Below, piece after piece: positions 41,533-49,694 of a stretch of 58,191 nucleotides of DNA. Every line of letters starts with the position of its first letter. Position 1 is the first letter of the stretch. The DNA is from Clostridiales bacterium. GTDB lineage: Bacteria; Bacillota; Clostridia; Oscillospirales; Oscillospiraceae. The stretch is from positions 1 through 58,191 of the forward strand of contig SFEX01000018.1 of assembly GCA_004557075.1 (NCBI GenBank), given 5' to 3'. The notes beneath the pieces were generated by a model. It saw only the letters and a program-made list of their open reading frames with translations. It ran no database searches and was not told the DNA's origin. The translations under genes and the position numbers were made by a program.

Positions 41533-41561
41533 TTGATGTTTTGCGCGGAATATGATATTTT
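41533..41561 (+). promoter_or_regulatory. Candidate promoter of the trmB operon
   Basis: TTGATG (41533-41538), 17 bp, TATTTT (41556-41561), 34 bp before trmB. Both hexamers are two bases from consensus. Confidence 0.5.
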
Positions 41562-41595
41562 AACATAGGCGAGATACACAGGAGAGTGATAGACT

Positions 41596-42312
41596 ATGCG
41601 AATGAGAAAAAAACCAAACCTTATCCCCCGCATGGAAAAATGCGAGAGGGTGCAGATAAAGCAGCCCGAGGCGCTCAGAGGCAAATGGCGCGCCATGTTT
41701 CCGGCCTATGACGAGCTGTGGCTTGAAATAGGCTGCGGCAAGGGCAGATTTACGCTCGGCACGGCGCAGGCAGAGCCGAAAAACATGCTGATCGCTATCG
41801 AACGCGTCGAGGACGCGATGGTGACGGCTATGGAGCGGGTATGTGACGCCGGTGTAGGAAATGTGCGCTTTATCTCCCGCGATGCGCTGAAGCTCAGGGA
41901 GATATTCTCCGCCGGCGAGATAAGCCGGATATTCATAAATTTCTGCGACCCGTGGCCGAAAAGCCGCGACGCAAAACACAGGCTCACGGCGCCGGGGTTT
42001 TTGCGGATGTACGCGGACCTGCTGCCGCCCGGCGGGCAGATACATTTTAAAACGGACAATCTGCCGCTGTTTGAGTGGTCGGTTGAACAACTAAAAAATG
42101 AGGGCTGGGAAATAAGCGAGCTCACAAACGATCTGCACGGCGAGGGCGAGTGCGGCGTAATGACAGATTACGAGGCCAAATTTCACGCGCAGGGCGTTAA
42201 GATAAACCGCCTTGTCGCGGAAAAAACGGAAAACACCAAGGACGGAGCGTCGGGAGAGCCTGCGCGCCTGCGCAATGCGGCGCTGTCCGACGCGAGGGGA
42301 GCGGAGAAATGA
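41596..42312 (+). CDS. trmB: tRNA (guanine-N7-)-methyltransferase TrmB (238 aa)
   Basis: Methylates G46 of tRNA using SAM. The SAM site is WLEIGCGKGRFTLG (about residues 40-55). IFINFCDPWPKSRDAKHRLT is the diagnostic TrmB motif, followed by IHFKTDN. The protein has an extra C-terminal tail of about 25 residues (DGASGEPARLRNAALSDARG) with low complexity, beyond the usual end. Its stop overlaps exoA by ATGA. Confidence 0.96.
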   Translation: MRMRKKPNLIPRMEKCERVQIKQPEALRGKWRAMFPAYDELWLEIGCGKGRFTLGTAQAEPKNMLIAIERVEDAMVTAMERVCDAGVGNVRFISRDALKLREIFSAGEISRIFINFCDPWPKSRDAKHRLTAPGFLRMYADLLPPGGQIHFKTDNLPLFEWSVEQLKNEGWEISELTNDLHGEGECGVMTDYEAKFHAQGVKINRLVAEKTENTKDGASGEPARLRNAALSDARGAEK

Positions 42313-43058
42313 GATATATAAGCTGGAACGTAAACGGTCTTAGAGCCGTCGTAAAGAAGGGCTTTGAGGATATCTTCTGGGCCCTGGACGCGGATTTTTT
42401 CTGCATTCAGGAGACGAAATTGCAGGCCGGGCAGATAAGCCTTGACCTGCCGGGCTATGAGAGCTACTGGAGCTATGCCGAGAAAAAGGGATATTCCGGA
42501 ACTGCGGTCTTTACAAAGCATACCCCTTTATCCGTGAAATATAACATCCCCGGCCACGAGGACGAGGGCAGGGCGCTGACGCTTGAGTATGAGGATTTCT
42601 TCCTCGTGTGCGTCTACACGCCCAATTCGCAGGATGCTCTCCGCCGCATAGATTACCGCATGAGCTGGGAGGACGATTTCAGAGCGTACCTGTGCAACCT
42701 GGACGCGCAAAAGCCCGTCATAGTGTGCGGCGATATGAACGTCGCCCACGAGGAGATAGACCTGAAAAATCCCGCGACAAATCACTTTAACCCGGGCTTT
42801 TCCGATGAAGAGCGCGGCAAATTTACGGAGCTTTTGGATGCGGGCTTCACAGACTCGTTCCGCTTCCTCTACCCCGATAAGGAGGGCGCGTACTCGTGGT
42901 GGAGCTACCGCGCCGCCGCGAGAGAGCGCAACGTCGGCTGGCGTATTGACTATTTTGTCGTGTCCGACAGGCTGAGGGAGAAGATAAAGGACGCCTACAT
43001 ACTGCCGGAGATCATGGGCTCGGATCACTGCCCGGTGGGGCTTGACGTGACATGGTAA
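42309..43058 (+). CDS. exoA: Exodeoxyribonuclease III / AP endonuclease (249 aa)
   Basis: Mg-dependent base-excision repair enzyme. It begins MRYISWNVNGLRAVVKKGF, then FFCIQETKLQAGQ (catalytic Glu), VCVYTPNSQ, VCGDMNVAHEEIDL (Asp, Asn) and the C-terminal MGSDHCPVGL with the catalytic Asp-His. All active-site residues are visible. It is coupled to trmB (ATGA overlap) and dusB (7 bp overlap). Confidence 0.95.
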   Translation: MRYISWNVNGLRAVVKKGFEDIFWALDADFFCIQETKLQAGQISLDLPGYESYWSYAEKKGYSGTAVFTKHTPLSVKYNIPGHEDEGRALTLEYEDFFLVCVYTPNSQDALRRIDYRMSWEDDFRAYLCNLDAQKPVIVCGDMNVAHEEIDLKNPATNHFNPGFSDEERGKFTELLDAGFTDSFRFLYPDKEGAYSWWSYRAAARERNVGWRIDYFVVSDRLREKIKDAYILPEIMGSDHCPVGLDVTW

Positions 43059-44020
43059 GCATAGGAAATGTCGAGATAAAAGGCAGGCTGTGCCTTGCAC
43101 CCATGGCGGGCGTGAGCGATTTTGCCTTCAGAACGATATGTACAGAGCTTGGCGCCGCCATGACGACGACCGAGATGGTCAGCGCAAAGGCGCTGGTGTA
43201 TAAGGACGAGAAAACAAAGGGGCTGCTGTATAACCCCGGCCTTCATCCGAGCGCTGCTCAGATATTCGGGCACGAGCCGGAGATCATGGCCGAGGCCGCG
43301 CCCATGGCGCTGGAGTATTCCGGCGCAGAGATATTAGATATCAACATGGGCTGTCCGGTGGGGAAGATAGTAAAAAGCGGCGACGGCTCGGCGCTGATGA
43401 AAGACCCCGGGCTTGCCGCAAGAATAGTCGAGGCGGTCGTTAAGGCCGTTGACGTGCCCGTGACGGTGAAATTTCGCAAGGGCTTTGACGGCGGCAGCGT
43501 CAACGCCGTGGAGTTTGCGCGGCTCATGCAGCAGGCGGGAGCCTCCGCAATTGCCGTTCACGGCAGGACGCGGGCGCAGATGTATTCCGGCAGAGCCGAC
43601 TGGGATATTATAAGAGATGTGAAAAAAGCGGTGGATATACCCGTCATCGCAAACGGCGATATTTTCTCCGCCGAGGACGCTGAGCACATTTTGCGCTACA
43701 CGGGCTGCGAGCTTGCAATGGTAGGGCGCGGCAGCTTCGGCGACCCGTGGATATTCGAGCAGTCAAACGCCCTGCTTGAGGGGCGCGGCATTCCGGAGCT
43801 GCCCCCGCTTTCAGAGCGCATAGAGCTTGCCGTGCGCCAGACGGAGATGTACGCCGAGCGCTTCGGGGAGCGGCTTGCCTGCCTTGAGGCGCGGCATCAG
43901 ATACCGTGGTATCTCAAGGGCGTCGCCCACGCGGGGTACTATAAGCAGCTTCTTGTGCGCGTGGAGAGCCTCGATGAGCTGCACAGGATAGAAAAAGGCA
44001 TAAAGAGAGATTTGAAATGA
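43052..44020 (+). CDS. dusB: tRNA-dihydrouridine synthase (322 aa)
   Basis: FMN enzyme that reduces uridine in tRNA. CLAPMAGVSDFAFRTICTE opens the TIM barrel. DINMGCPVGKIVKSGDGSAL and VKFRKGFDGGSVN follow, then AIAVHGRTRAQMYSG, which carries the H-GR-R motif typical of Dus. IANGDIFSAEDA binds FMN. The catalytic Cys loop is not obvious from reading alone. It overlaps exoA at its start and the sigma factor at its stop (ATGA). Confidence 0.94.
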   Translation: MVSIGNVEIKGRLCLAPMAGVSDFAFRTICTELGAAMTTTEMVSAKALVYKDEKTKGLLYNPGLHPSAAQIFGHEPEIMAEAAPMALEYSGAEILDINMGCPVGKIVKSGDGSALMKDPGLAARIVEAVVKAVDVPVTVKFRKGFDGGSVNAVEFARLMQQAGASAIAVHGRTRAQMYSGRADWDIIRDVKKAVDIPVIANGDIFSAEDAEHILRYTGCELAMVGRGSFGDPWIFEQSNALLEGRGIPELPPLSERIELAVRQTEMYAERFGERLACLEARHQIPWYLKGVAHAGYYKQLLVRVESLDELHRIEKGIKRDLK

Positions 44021-44634
44021 CTGAATTTTTTGAAAATGGGGTAATACGCAGCGTTCTCGACGGCAATATAAACGACTTTGAGCAGCTCGTTACCGCGTAT
44101 GAGAAAAATGTATACAACCTTGCGCTGCGAATGGTCGGAGACCCGGACGACGCGGCGGATATCACGCAGGAGACCTTCATAAAGGCATACCGCGCCCTCG
44201 GCAGCTTCAGGGGCGACAGCAAGTTTTCATCGTGGATCTACCGCATAGCCTCAAACGTGTGCCTTGATTTCCTGCGCAGCCGCTCGCGCAGAGCGCAGGT
44301 GCCGCTGAGCTTTGAAAACGAGGACGCGGAGGGGGAGATAGAGCTTCCCGATATGAGCCAAAACCCTGAGGAAGTGCTCATGAAAAAACTCAGCATGGAG
44401 GCGGTGCGGCGCGGGATGGAAAAGCTCCCGCCCAAGCAGCGGCAAATACTTGTACTGCGCGAGCTGTGCGGCCTGAGCTATGCCGAGCTTGCGCAGACGC
44501 TGAGCGTTGAGGAGGGCACGGTCAAATCGCGCATTTTCCGCGCCAGAAAGCGGCTGTGCGCCATACTTCTCGGCGATGGGAACATTTCGGACGACGCTGC
44601 GTCAATATCAGGGAAAGGAGATGCGGAAGAGTGA
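44017..44634 (+). CDS. ECF-type RNA polymerase sigma factor (205 aa)
   Basis: Alternative sigma factor of the SigW/RpoE-like group. Region 2 at about residues 20-90 contains DFEQLVTAYEKNVYNLALRM and DAADITQETFIKAYRALGSF, followed by SSWIYRIASNVCLDFLR. Region 4 at about 130-190 contains LPPKQRQILVLRELCGLSYA and EGTVKSRIFRARKRL. There is a 35-residue acidic linker. The next gene, overlapping by GTGA, encodes its likely anti-sigma factor, so the pair is a self-contained surface-stress switch. It closes a trmB-exoA-dusB run with 4 bp overlaps, so basal expression probably comes from that operon. Confidence 0.94.
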   Translation: MTEFFENGVIRSVLDGNINDFEQLVTAYEKNVYNLALRMVGDPDDAADITQETFIKAYRALGSFRGDSKFSSWIYRIASNVCLDFLRSRSRRAQVPLSFENEDAEGEIELPDMSQNPEEVLMKKLSMEAVRRGMEKLPPKQRQILVLRELCGLSYAELAQTLSVEEGTVKSRIFRARKRLCAILLGDGNISDDAASISGKGDAEE

Positions 44635-45380
44635 GAGACTGCGAGTATTACAGGGAAAAAATAAGCTGCCTCATAGACGATGAGCTGAGCGAGCAGGACA
44701 CTGCGGAGCTTATGGAGCATATCGCCGATTGCCCTGAGTGCAAAGCGCTGTATGATGCGTTTTCCGCCGTATCCTCCGCTGCGTCAGAGAGCATGGTAGA
44801 GCCGCCGGAGCATATCGCTCCCGCCGTCATGCGTGAGGTGAACGCGATTGCCGCGAAGAGAAAGCGCGGCGTGTGGATAAAAAGCCTCTCGGCTGCCGCG
44901 TGCATCGCGCTCGTGGTGTTCGTCGGGGCAAGAGCCGGACTGCTTAACGACCCCGGCGTCGATAAAGCCGCAAATGAATCGGAAACCAATATTGCCGACG
45001 ATGATGCGCTTAAAGGAGTCAACGGGGAGTATGGAGACATGTATCGCGGCGAAGATAACGCTGAGGCGGAGAAAAGCTTTGACGGTGTTGCTACCCTTGA
45101 CATAGACGCGCAGAGCGCGTATTTTGCCTCGGCCTATGGGGATATGTACTATGTTGAGGACAGCGCCGAGCTTGAAAAGCTCAAGAGCCTTATGGCGCCG
45201 CTTACCGATATAAAGCGAGCTCCCGAGGGCGAGCCGGACTATAACCTTGTCTTTGACTGCGGCGAGAATGTTGTCGTAATGGAGATATACATTGAGGACG
45301 ACGTTGTGTTTGCCGATTCCGGCGACGGCCCGTATGTCGTGACGGGTACCCCGGAGGAGATAAAGGCGTATCTGAAATAA
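44631..45380 (+). CDS. Membrane anti-sigma factor with zinc-finger domain (249 aa)
   Basis: Likely holds the upstream ECF sigma factor at the membrane. An N-terminal ZAS-type domain has His-x3-Cys-x2-Cys in HIADCPECKAL (about residues 36-46). One membrane span (SLSAAACIALVVFVGARAGL, about 85-105) separates it from an extracellular domain rich in Asp and Glu (about 110-249). The start was set at GTG 44631, overlapping the sigma stop, with AAAGGAG upstream; a longer in-frame version would run far into the sigma gene. The outer domain has no motif I recognise and may sense envelope stress. Confidence 0.85.
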   Translation: MRDCEYYREKISCLIDDELSEQDTAELMEHIADCPECKALYDAFSAVSSAASESMVEPPEHIAPAVMREVNAIAAKRKRGVWIKSLSAAACIALVVFVGARAGLLNDPGVDKAANESETNIADDDALKGVNGEYGDMYRGEDNAEAEKSFDGVATLDIDAQSAYFASAYGDMYYVEDSAELEKLKSLMAPLTDIKRAPEGEPDYNLVFDCGENVVVMEIYIEDDVVFADSGDGPYVVTGTPEEIKAYLK

Positions 45381-45383
45381 GCG

Positions 45384-45454
45384 GCGGCAGCCGCCGCACG
45401 GTAGGGCTGACGCAATAATGATTAATTGAAGCGTAGAAACGAAATAAAAACGCC
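45384..45454 (+). repeat. Dispersed intergenic repeat, copy 2
   Basis: It aligns with 12028-12099. Shared blocks are GCGGCAGCCGCCGC, CGGT-GGGC and TGAAGCGTA, followed by AA-CGAA-TAAAAA. It starts 3 bp after the anti-sigma stop and runs into a terminator hairpin. Confidence 0.7.
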
Positions 45455-45477
45455 ATGCAGCCTGACTGCATGGCGTT
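45447..45477 (-). terminator. Terminator of the lipase-nucleotidyltransferase unit (possibly bidirectional)
   Basis: AACGCCATGCAG pairs with CTGCATGGCGTT around CCTGA. On the minus strand TTTTTATTTC follows, a good U-run. On the plus strand TTCATTTTAATT follows, weaker, so it may also end the sigma/anti-sigma transcript. Confidence 0.85.
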
Positions 45478-45481
45478 CATT

Positions 45482-46396
45482 TTAATTATTCCACAGAGTC
45501 GGGGGATATACGCCGCTGCCGTGCAGGCGCATGAGCGTCTCGACGGCACCGGGCTTGTCCTCCTTATAGGTGAGCCCGAACCAGCGGTCGTTTGTGTTGA
45601 GAACGGATATGCCAATCTTCCCCGAGGCGGTCAGATCGTCCATCATGGTCGGCAGCAGGCACTCGGCCTTCATGTCGCCCTCCGGCAGCGCCGCGAGGAA
45701 AGCGGAAAAATACCGCTCCATGACCGGCAGGATATCCTGATGATAGCCCCAGAGATTCATCGACACGAAGGTGTCCGGCTCAAGCTCGACGCCGACTTCG
45801 GAAGCGGAGGTGTCGCGTATGCTGCCGTCGGGCATGAGCTTTATCTTGTACGTCTCCGTGACCTTGCAGAGCTCCCCTTCTCTTACAGAGCATACGCCGC
45901 GGGTGACCGTTCCGAACGGGCTGACGGTGTTTTTGAGCCGGTAGGCGACCATGGTCGCCTCGTTTGCGCCATGCAGATTCTCAAGCTCGGCGCTCATGGC
46001 CTCAAACGCGCTTCTGCCGTAATAGTCGTCGGCGTTCATGACGGCAAAGGGCGATTTGATGACGTCCTTGGCGCATATAACGGCATGGACGGTGCCGAGC
46101 GGCTTTACGCGCGCGCTCAGCTCGGGGCGGCTGCCGGTAAAGCGGTCGATGGTCTGGAGCGCGTAGTCGATTTTGATGCCGGTGCTCTTTTCGATGCGAT
46201 CGCCAAAAAGCTCTTTGACGTCCCCGAGAATTTCGGGCTTGACTATCAGAACGAGCTTGTTAAAGCCTGCCGCGAGCGCGTCATATATGGCGTATTCCAT
46301 AAGGATCTCGCCGTCCGGCCCGAGCCGCTCCATCTGCTTTACGCCGCCGTAGCGCGAGCCAAGCCCCGCCGCCATGACAACAAGAGTCTTATCCAT
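45482..46396 (-). CDS. Sugar-phosphate nucleotidyltransferase (304 aa)
   Basis: NTP-transferase fold enzyme that would make an NDP-sugar. The N-terminal VVMAAGLGSRYGGVKQMERL is the nucleotide-binding loop, and VMNADDYYGRSAF carries the metal-binding Asp pair. FSMNLWGY-like FVSMNLWGYHQDI lies near residue 218. It resembles the GlmU/GalU-like group annotated only as nucleotidyltransferase; specificity cannot be assigned. The start at 46396 has GGGAGG upstream, only 37 bp after the lipase-like gene, so it is likely the second gene of that transcript. Confidence 0.85.
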   Translation of the reverse strand: MDKTLVVMAAGLGSRYGGVKQMERLGPDGEILMEYAIYDALAAGFNKLVLIVKPEILGDVKELFGDRIEKSTGIKIDYALQTIDRFTGSRPELSARVKPLGTVHAVICAKDVIKSPFAVMNADDYYGRSAFEAMSAELENLHGANEATMVAYRLKNTVSPFGTVTRGVCSVREGELCKVTETYKIKLMPDGSIRDTSASEVGVELEPDTFVSMNLWGYHQDILPVMERYFSAFLAALPEGDMKAECLLPTMMDDLTASGKIGISVLNTNDRWFGLTYKEDKPGAVETLMRLHGSGVYPPTLWNN

Positions 46397-46433
46397 AGTG
46401 TGGCCTCCCTGATTATATTTGTGTGTTTAATTT

Positions 46434-47894
46434 CTATTTAATTGAACGGCGCTCATAGGTATCGGTGCGGAAAAGCTCGCTCTCGGGCGCGGCCTTGAGC
46501 CAGGCAAGGTATACCTCCGGCCAGTGCTGCTGCATGAGAGCGGAGTGCTCGGCGTTGTGGTATGCGTCCACGAGCAGAGTCACAAGCTGCTGGTAGTAGT
46601 AATCCTGCGTGCCGCCCGTGAACCTTGTGGCGGTCATCTTTTTGGCGTAGCGAAGCATTATGCCGAGACAGGTAGCGACTATCTCCGTCGCGGGCGCGGT
46701 GTCGCCGCTCTTTCGCTTGGCGAGCGTTGCGCCTATGTGCTGCACCTTTTCAATTGGGCTGAGCTCGTGCCAGTTTTCGATAAGGAAGCACAGGCTGTCC
46801 GACATCTCCTCATTGCCCGACAGCAGGAAGCGGAAGAAGCTGCGCAGCTCGACCACGCTGCCGGATACCTTGCTTCTCAGGTAGTCCATGAAAAGCCGCT
46901 GATAGCCCTCATCGCGGAACTTTTCCGGACTTGACAGCAGGTCGTCGGAATAGTCGAAAAGCAGGTCGAGCGCCTTCTCCTGATCGTCGATGGGCGTATA
47001 CTCCGCCTCGACCTTTATCTGCCGCATTATCCCCGCAAACTCGGCGCGCATCGCCTCGAGCAGCCGCTCGTATTCCTCGTCTCCGCGCCTTGCCCTGCAA
47101 GGAAGCCAGAGGTCTGTACCATAACGGCGCAACCCCCATGTGCGCATGGGCATACGGGGCACGATATCCATCTCCGATACGATATTGAAAATGTTGTCGG
47201 TAAACCCGGCTGCGCGGTCATAGACCGTGAGGGGCGACGCGAAGGTATAGACGAAAATGTTATCCTTCTTCATCCCGCTCTCAAAGCTGAGCCTTGCGCC
47301 GAGCAGGTTTGACACCGCTCCGCCGCGGCTGAAGCCGCATACCCAAAGTTTGACCTTGTCTTTGTCGAACCCGCGCCTGTCGATATAGTTTGTAAGCGCG
47401 TCGTAAACGCCGTCGGCGGCGGCCTTGAAGCCGTAGGCAAAGTCGGGGCAGCTCTCCTCAACAACGTGGGAGTTGCTCACCCATTCGCCGCCGTAGCGGT
47501 GGCTGCGGATAACGACCGGGATGAGGAAATAATCCCCCGGCAGCCGCTTTGCGGCAAAAATATAGCCGCAGGTATCGTCGCAGGGCTTCTGCTTGCCGTA
47601 TTTTTTGCTCTCGATGGTGCGGTCGTCGAAGCCAATGCTGTGAAGCAGGCGGCGGATGTATCCGTCGCCCTCGTTCTTCGTTGTAAATGCGCTCATCGTC
47701 ATGCCGAGGCTCATGAGCGCAAGGCTATGGCTGTATGAGCAGGCAGAGCCTGCGAAAAGAGAGTCTGAATATTCAAAAGGCAGGGTACTTATAACGTCGC
47801 TGTCATGGATGTTTGATATGAGCAGGCTGACCGGTACCGTACCCTCAAACGGCGTGCCGTTTGTGCCGTCAAAATAAAATTTCAAATCGGTCAT
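46434..47894 (-). CDS. Class-3-lipase-like alpha/beta hydrolase (486 aa)
   Basis: Probable intracellular serine hydrolase; no signal peptide is visible. The nucleophile elbow is VCGFSRGGAVSNLLGARL (about residues 190-207), as in class 3 lipases, followed by VYTFASPLTV and an Asp in SEMDIVPRMP (about 245), which could complete the triad with a later His. The C-terminal 230 residues are helical and unrecognised. The start was set at ATG 47894 with GGAGGC upstream. It is transcribed divergently from the surface operon. Confidence 0.78.
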   Translation of the reverse strand: MTDLKFYFDGTNGTPFEGTVPVSLLISNIHDSDVISTLPFEYSDSLFAGSACSYSHSLALMSLGMTMSAFTTKNEGDGYIRRLLHSIGFDDRTIESKKYGKQKPCDDTCGYIFAAKRLPGDYFLIPVVIRSHRYGGEWVSNSHVVEESCPDFAYGFKAAADGVYDALTNYIDRRGFDKDKVKLWVCGFSRGGAVSNLLGARLSFESGMKKDNIFVYTFASPLTVYDRAAGFTDNIFNIVSEMDIVPRMPMRTWGLRRYGTDLWLPCRARRGDEEYERLLEAMRAEFAGIMRQIKVEAEYTPIDDQEKALDLLFDYSDDLLSSPEKFRDEGYQRLFMDYLRSKVSGSVVELRSFFRFLLSGNEEMSDSLCFLIENWHELSPIEKVQHIGATLAKRKSGDTAPATEIVATCLGIMLRYAKKMTATRFTGGTQDYYYQQLVTLLVDAYHNAEHSALMQQHWPEVYLAWLKAAPESELFRTDTYERRSIK

Positions 47895-47929
47895 ATAACG
47901 CCTCCGGGAAATGTTTTCTAAGTAGAAGT

Positions 47930-47958
47930 AGTATATATTCTTTTTCTTTTTTAAGCAA
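47930..47958 (-). promoter_or_regulatory. Promoter of the lipase-nucleotidyltransferase unit
   Basis: Minus strand TTGCTT (47953-47958), 17 bp, TATACT (47930-47935), about 36 bp before the start codon. Confidence 0.65.
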
Positions 47959-47992
47959 GTGTTAAAAAATCCGCATTCCACATGCGAGGTAC

Positions 47993-48021
47993 TTGACAAG
48001 CGTATACGGCGAGCGTATATT
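47993..48021 (+). promoter_or_regulatory. Promoter of the cell-surface operon
   Basis: TTGACA (47993-47998), 17 bp, TATATT (48016-48021). A leader of about 85 nt follows with no recognised riboswitch. Confidence 0.78.
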
Positions 48022-48111
48022 AACTGTACGGTTTAAAACCACACAGACCACACGGTCTGGCGAGGGAACATTTCTCACCCGCAGACGTATATTCAGCAAG
48101 GAGGCTTTAAA

Positions 48112-49200
48112 ATGAAGGAAAAAACAAAAAGCGTATTGGGCATAGCCGTGCCGGTGCTTATGGTGCTGGTGCTGCTGCTCAACGCGGTTATGCTTTATAA
48201 GATCGGCAATATGGACGAGAGACTGTCGAACGCTCTGAACGAGAGCGAGGACGTCGCGCAGGAAAACGGCGTTATCATCGGCGGCGAGTACGAGATAAAG
48301 GCGACGACGAATATTTCCGACGCGTATAAGTCTGGCAGTACGTCGGGGCTTTCGGACAAGGACAAGGAGACCCTTGATATGGCGTCGGCGGTGCTCGACG
48401 AGATAGTCGAAGACGGCATGAGCGATTTTGAAAAGGAGCTTGCAGTCTACGACTGGATGACGCGCAATCTCGAGTTTGACAGCGGTTCGCTGCTTGTTGT
48501 GCCCAACACTCAGGCCGACTGCGACAATCCCTACGGCGTGCTGAAATACCACAATGCCGTATGCGTGGGCTACGCCACGACCTTCAGACTTTTCATGCAG
48601 ATGCTCGATATCGACTGTATGGTCGTGCACGATTCCGACCTGTGCCATTCATGGGACCTTGTAAAGCTCGACGGGGACTGGTACCACACCGATATCTACT
48701 CCGATTCCGGCAGCGGCAACTATGCGCATTTTAACCTCAACGACAGCGCCCAGATGAGCAGTTGGAACTGGAACACCGACTTCTTCCCTGCGGCGGAGGG
48801 CTATAAATACAATAACGCTTATATGAACAGAATCGAGTGCGAGGATATCTACGCTCTGCCTGCGTCACTGCGCGAGGCGCTGGACAATATGCAGTCGGTG
48901 GCGGCGTTCAGCTTCGGACAGGAGATCGGCGACAGCGAGGCGCAGATTGTCAGCGCGATGATGGAGAGCGTAGTCTCCGTTCTTGACAGCACGGGCTATA
49001 ACGGCGCACAGTACATGGAATGGAACTGGCTCCAGACCGATGATGGCTATGTGCTCTGCGTGTACATATACGGCTTTGAGCCGGATGAGCCGGGTGTAGA
49101 CCTTACGGACGATGAGTATGAGAAGATAGAGCAGGCCATAAGCTCCGCTTTCGGGGATATAGATTCGGGTGAGGAGGATGAGCCTTACTTTGAAGACTAA
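48112..49200 (+). CDS. Membrane-anchored transglutaminase-like protein (362 aa)
   Basis: Secreted or membrane-tethered cysteine protein of the transglutaminase-like superfamily. Residues about 9-30 form an uncleaved membrane anchor (GIAVPVLMVLVLLLNAVMLY). The core has AVCVGYATTFRLFMQMLDI with the Cys, DLCHSWDLVKLDGDWYHTD with the His, and the nearby Asp in HTDIYSD, giving a complete Cys-His-Asp triad. Bacterial members often act as peptidases or cross-linkers in the envelope. The C-terminal 100 residues are acidic and unrecognised. It opens a five-gene surface operon. Confidence 0.85.
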   Translation: MKEKTKSVLGIAVPVLMVLVLLLNAVMLYKIGNMDERLSNALNESEDVAQENGVIIGGEYEIKATTNISDAYKSGSTSGLSDKDKETLDMASAVLDEIVEDGMSDFEKELAVYDWMTRNLEFDSGSLLVVPNTQADCDNPYGVLKYHNAVCVGYATTFRLFMQMLDIDCMVVHDSDLCHSWDLVKLDGDWYHTDIYSDSGSGNYAHFNLNDSAQMSSWNWNTDFFPAAEGYKYNNAYMNRIECEDIYALPASLREALDNMQSVAAFSFGQEIGDSEAQIVSAMMESVVSVLDSTGYNGAQYMEWNWLQTDDGYVLCVYIYGFEPDEPGVDLTDDEYEKIEQAISSAFGDIDSGEEDEPYFED

Positions 49201-49678
49201 AATCATAAGCATGCTCTGCGCCCTCGCGCTGTGCCTGCCGCTGTGCGCCTGCGGCGAAAAAGACAGCGATATCAGCATGTACGAGCTTGAGAAAACCATG
49301 CTTGCAGCCGACAGCGGGCTTCCCGAGATGCTTTGTGTCGGAAATTGGGAAGAAAATGGTGAAAAAACATTTTCATATTTGTCGAATTTGGATTATAATA
49401 AGGTTCAGGACTATTTCCTGGCCTACGCCTCCGACGGCATGGCGTATGAGATCGCGGTTATAAGGCTTCGCGATAAGGCCGATGTTCCAGCCGCGGAGGA
49501 TAGCCTGCGCGAGCATCTTGAAGGGCGCGTAAGGCTATATAAAACATACGAGCCGGAGCAGATGAGCAGAGCCGAGAGCGCGGTGATAAAATCCGACGGC
49601 AGCTTTGTTATGCTCATCATGTGCGACGATCCGACGGCGGTCGAAAATGCGTTCAATGAATTTTTAAATACAAAATAA
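49178..49678 (+). CDS. Small lipoprotein, DUF4358-like (166 aa)
   Basis: A predicted lipoprotein with a lysine start, hydrophobic core ISMLCALALCLPL and lipobox LCACG. The mature part (ISMYELEKTMLAADSGLPEM and a later domain ending FVMLIMCDDPTAVENAFNEF) resembles proteins often found next to MBOAT/DHHW genes in Clostridia, as I recall DUF4358. ATG 49178 was used, but AGGAGG abuts it; TTG 49190 (MKTKIISM) is a plausible alternative with 12-base spacing. It overlaps the transglutaminase gene. Function unknown. Confidence 0.75.
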   Translation: MSLTLKTKIISMLCALALCLPLCACGEKDSDISMYELEKTMLAADSGLPEMLCVGNWEENGEKTFSYLSNLDYNKVQDYFLAYASDGMAYEIAVIRLRDKADVPAAEDSLREHLEGRVRLYKTYEPEQMSRAESAVIKSDGSFVMLIMCDDPTAVENAFNEFLNTK

Positions 49679-49694
49679 ACGGAGAGACATACAG

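Noticed and set aside
41361..41595. A Rex operator between rex and trmB
   Set aside because: No TTGTGA or TTGTTAA-type palindrome is present; the only symmetry is a weak TTGCT/AGCAG pair.
45455..46441. A 328-codon plus-strand open frame
   Set aside because: Shadow of the nucleotidyltransferase gene; it crosses a terminator and has no family motifs.
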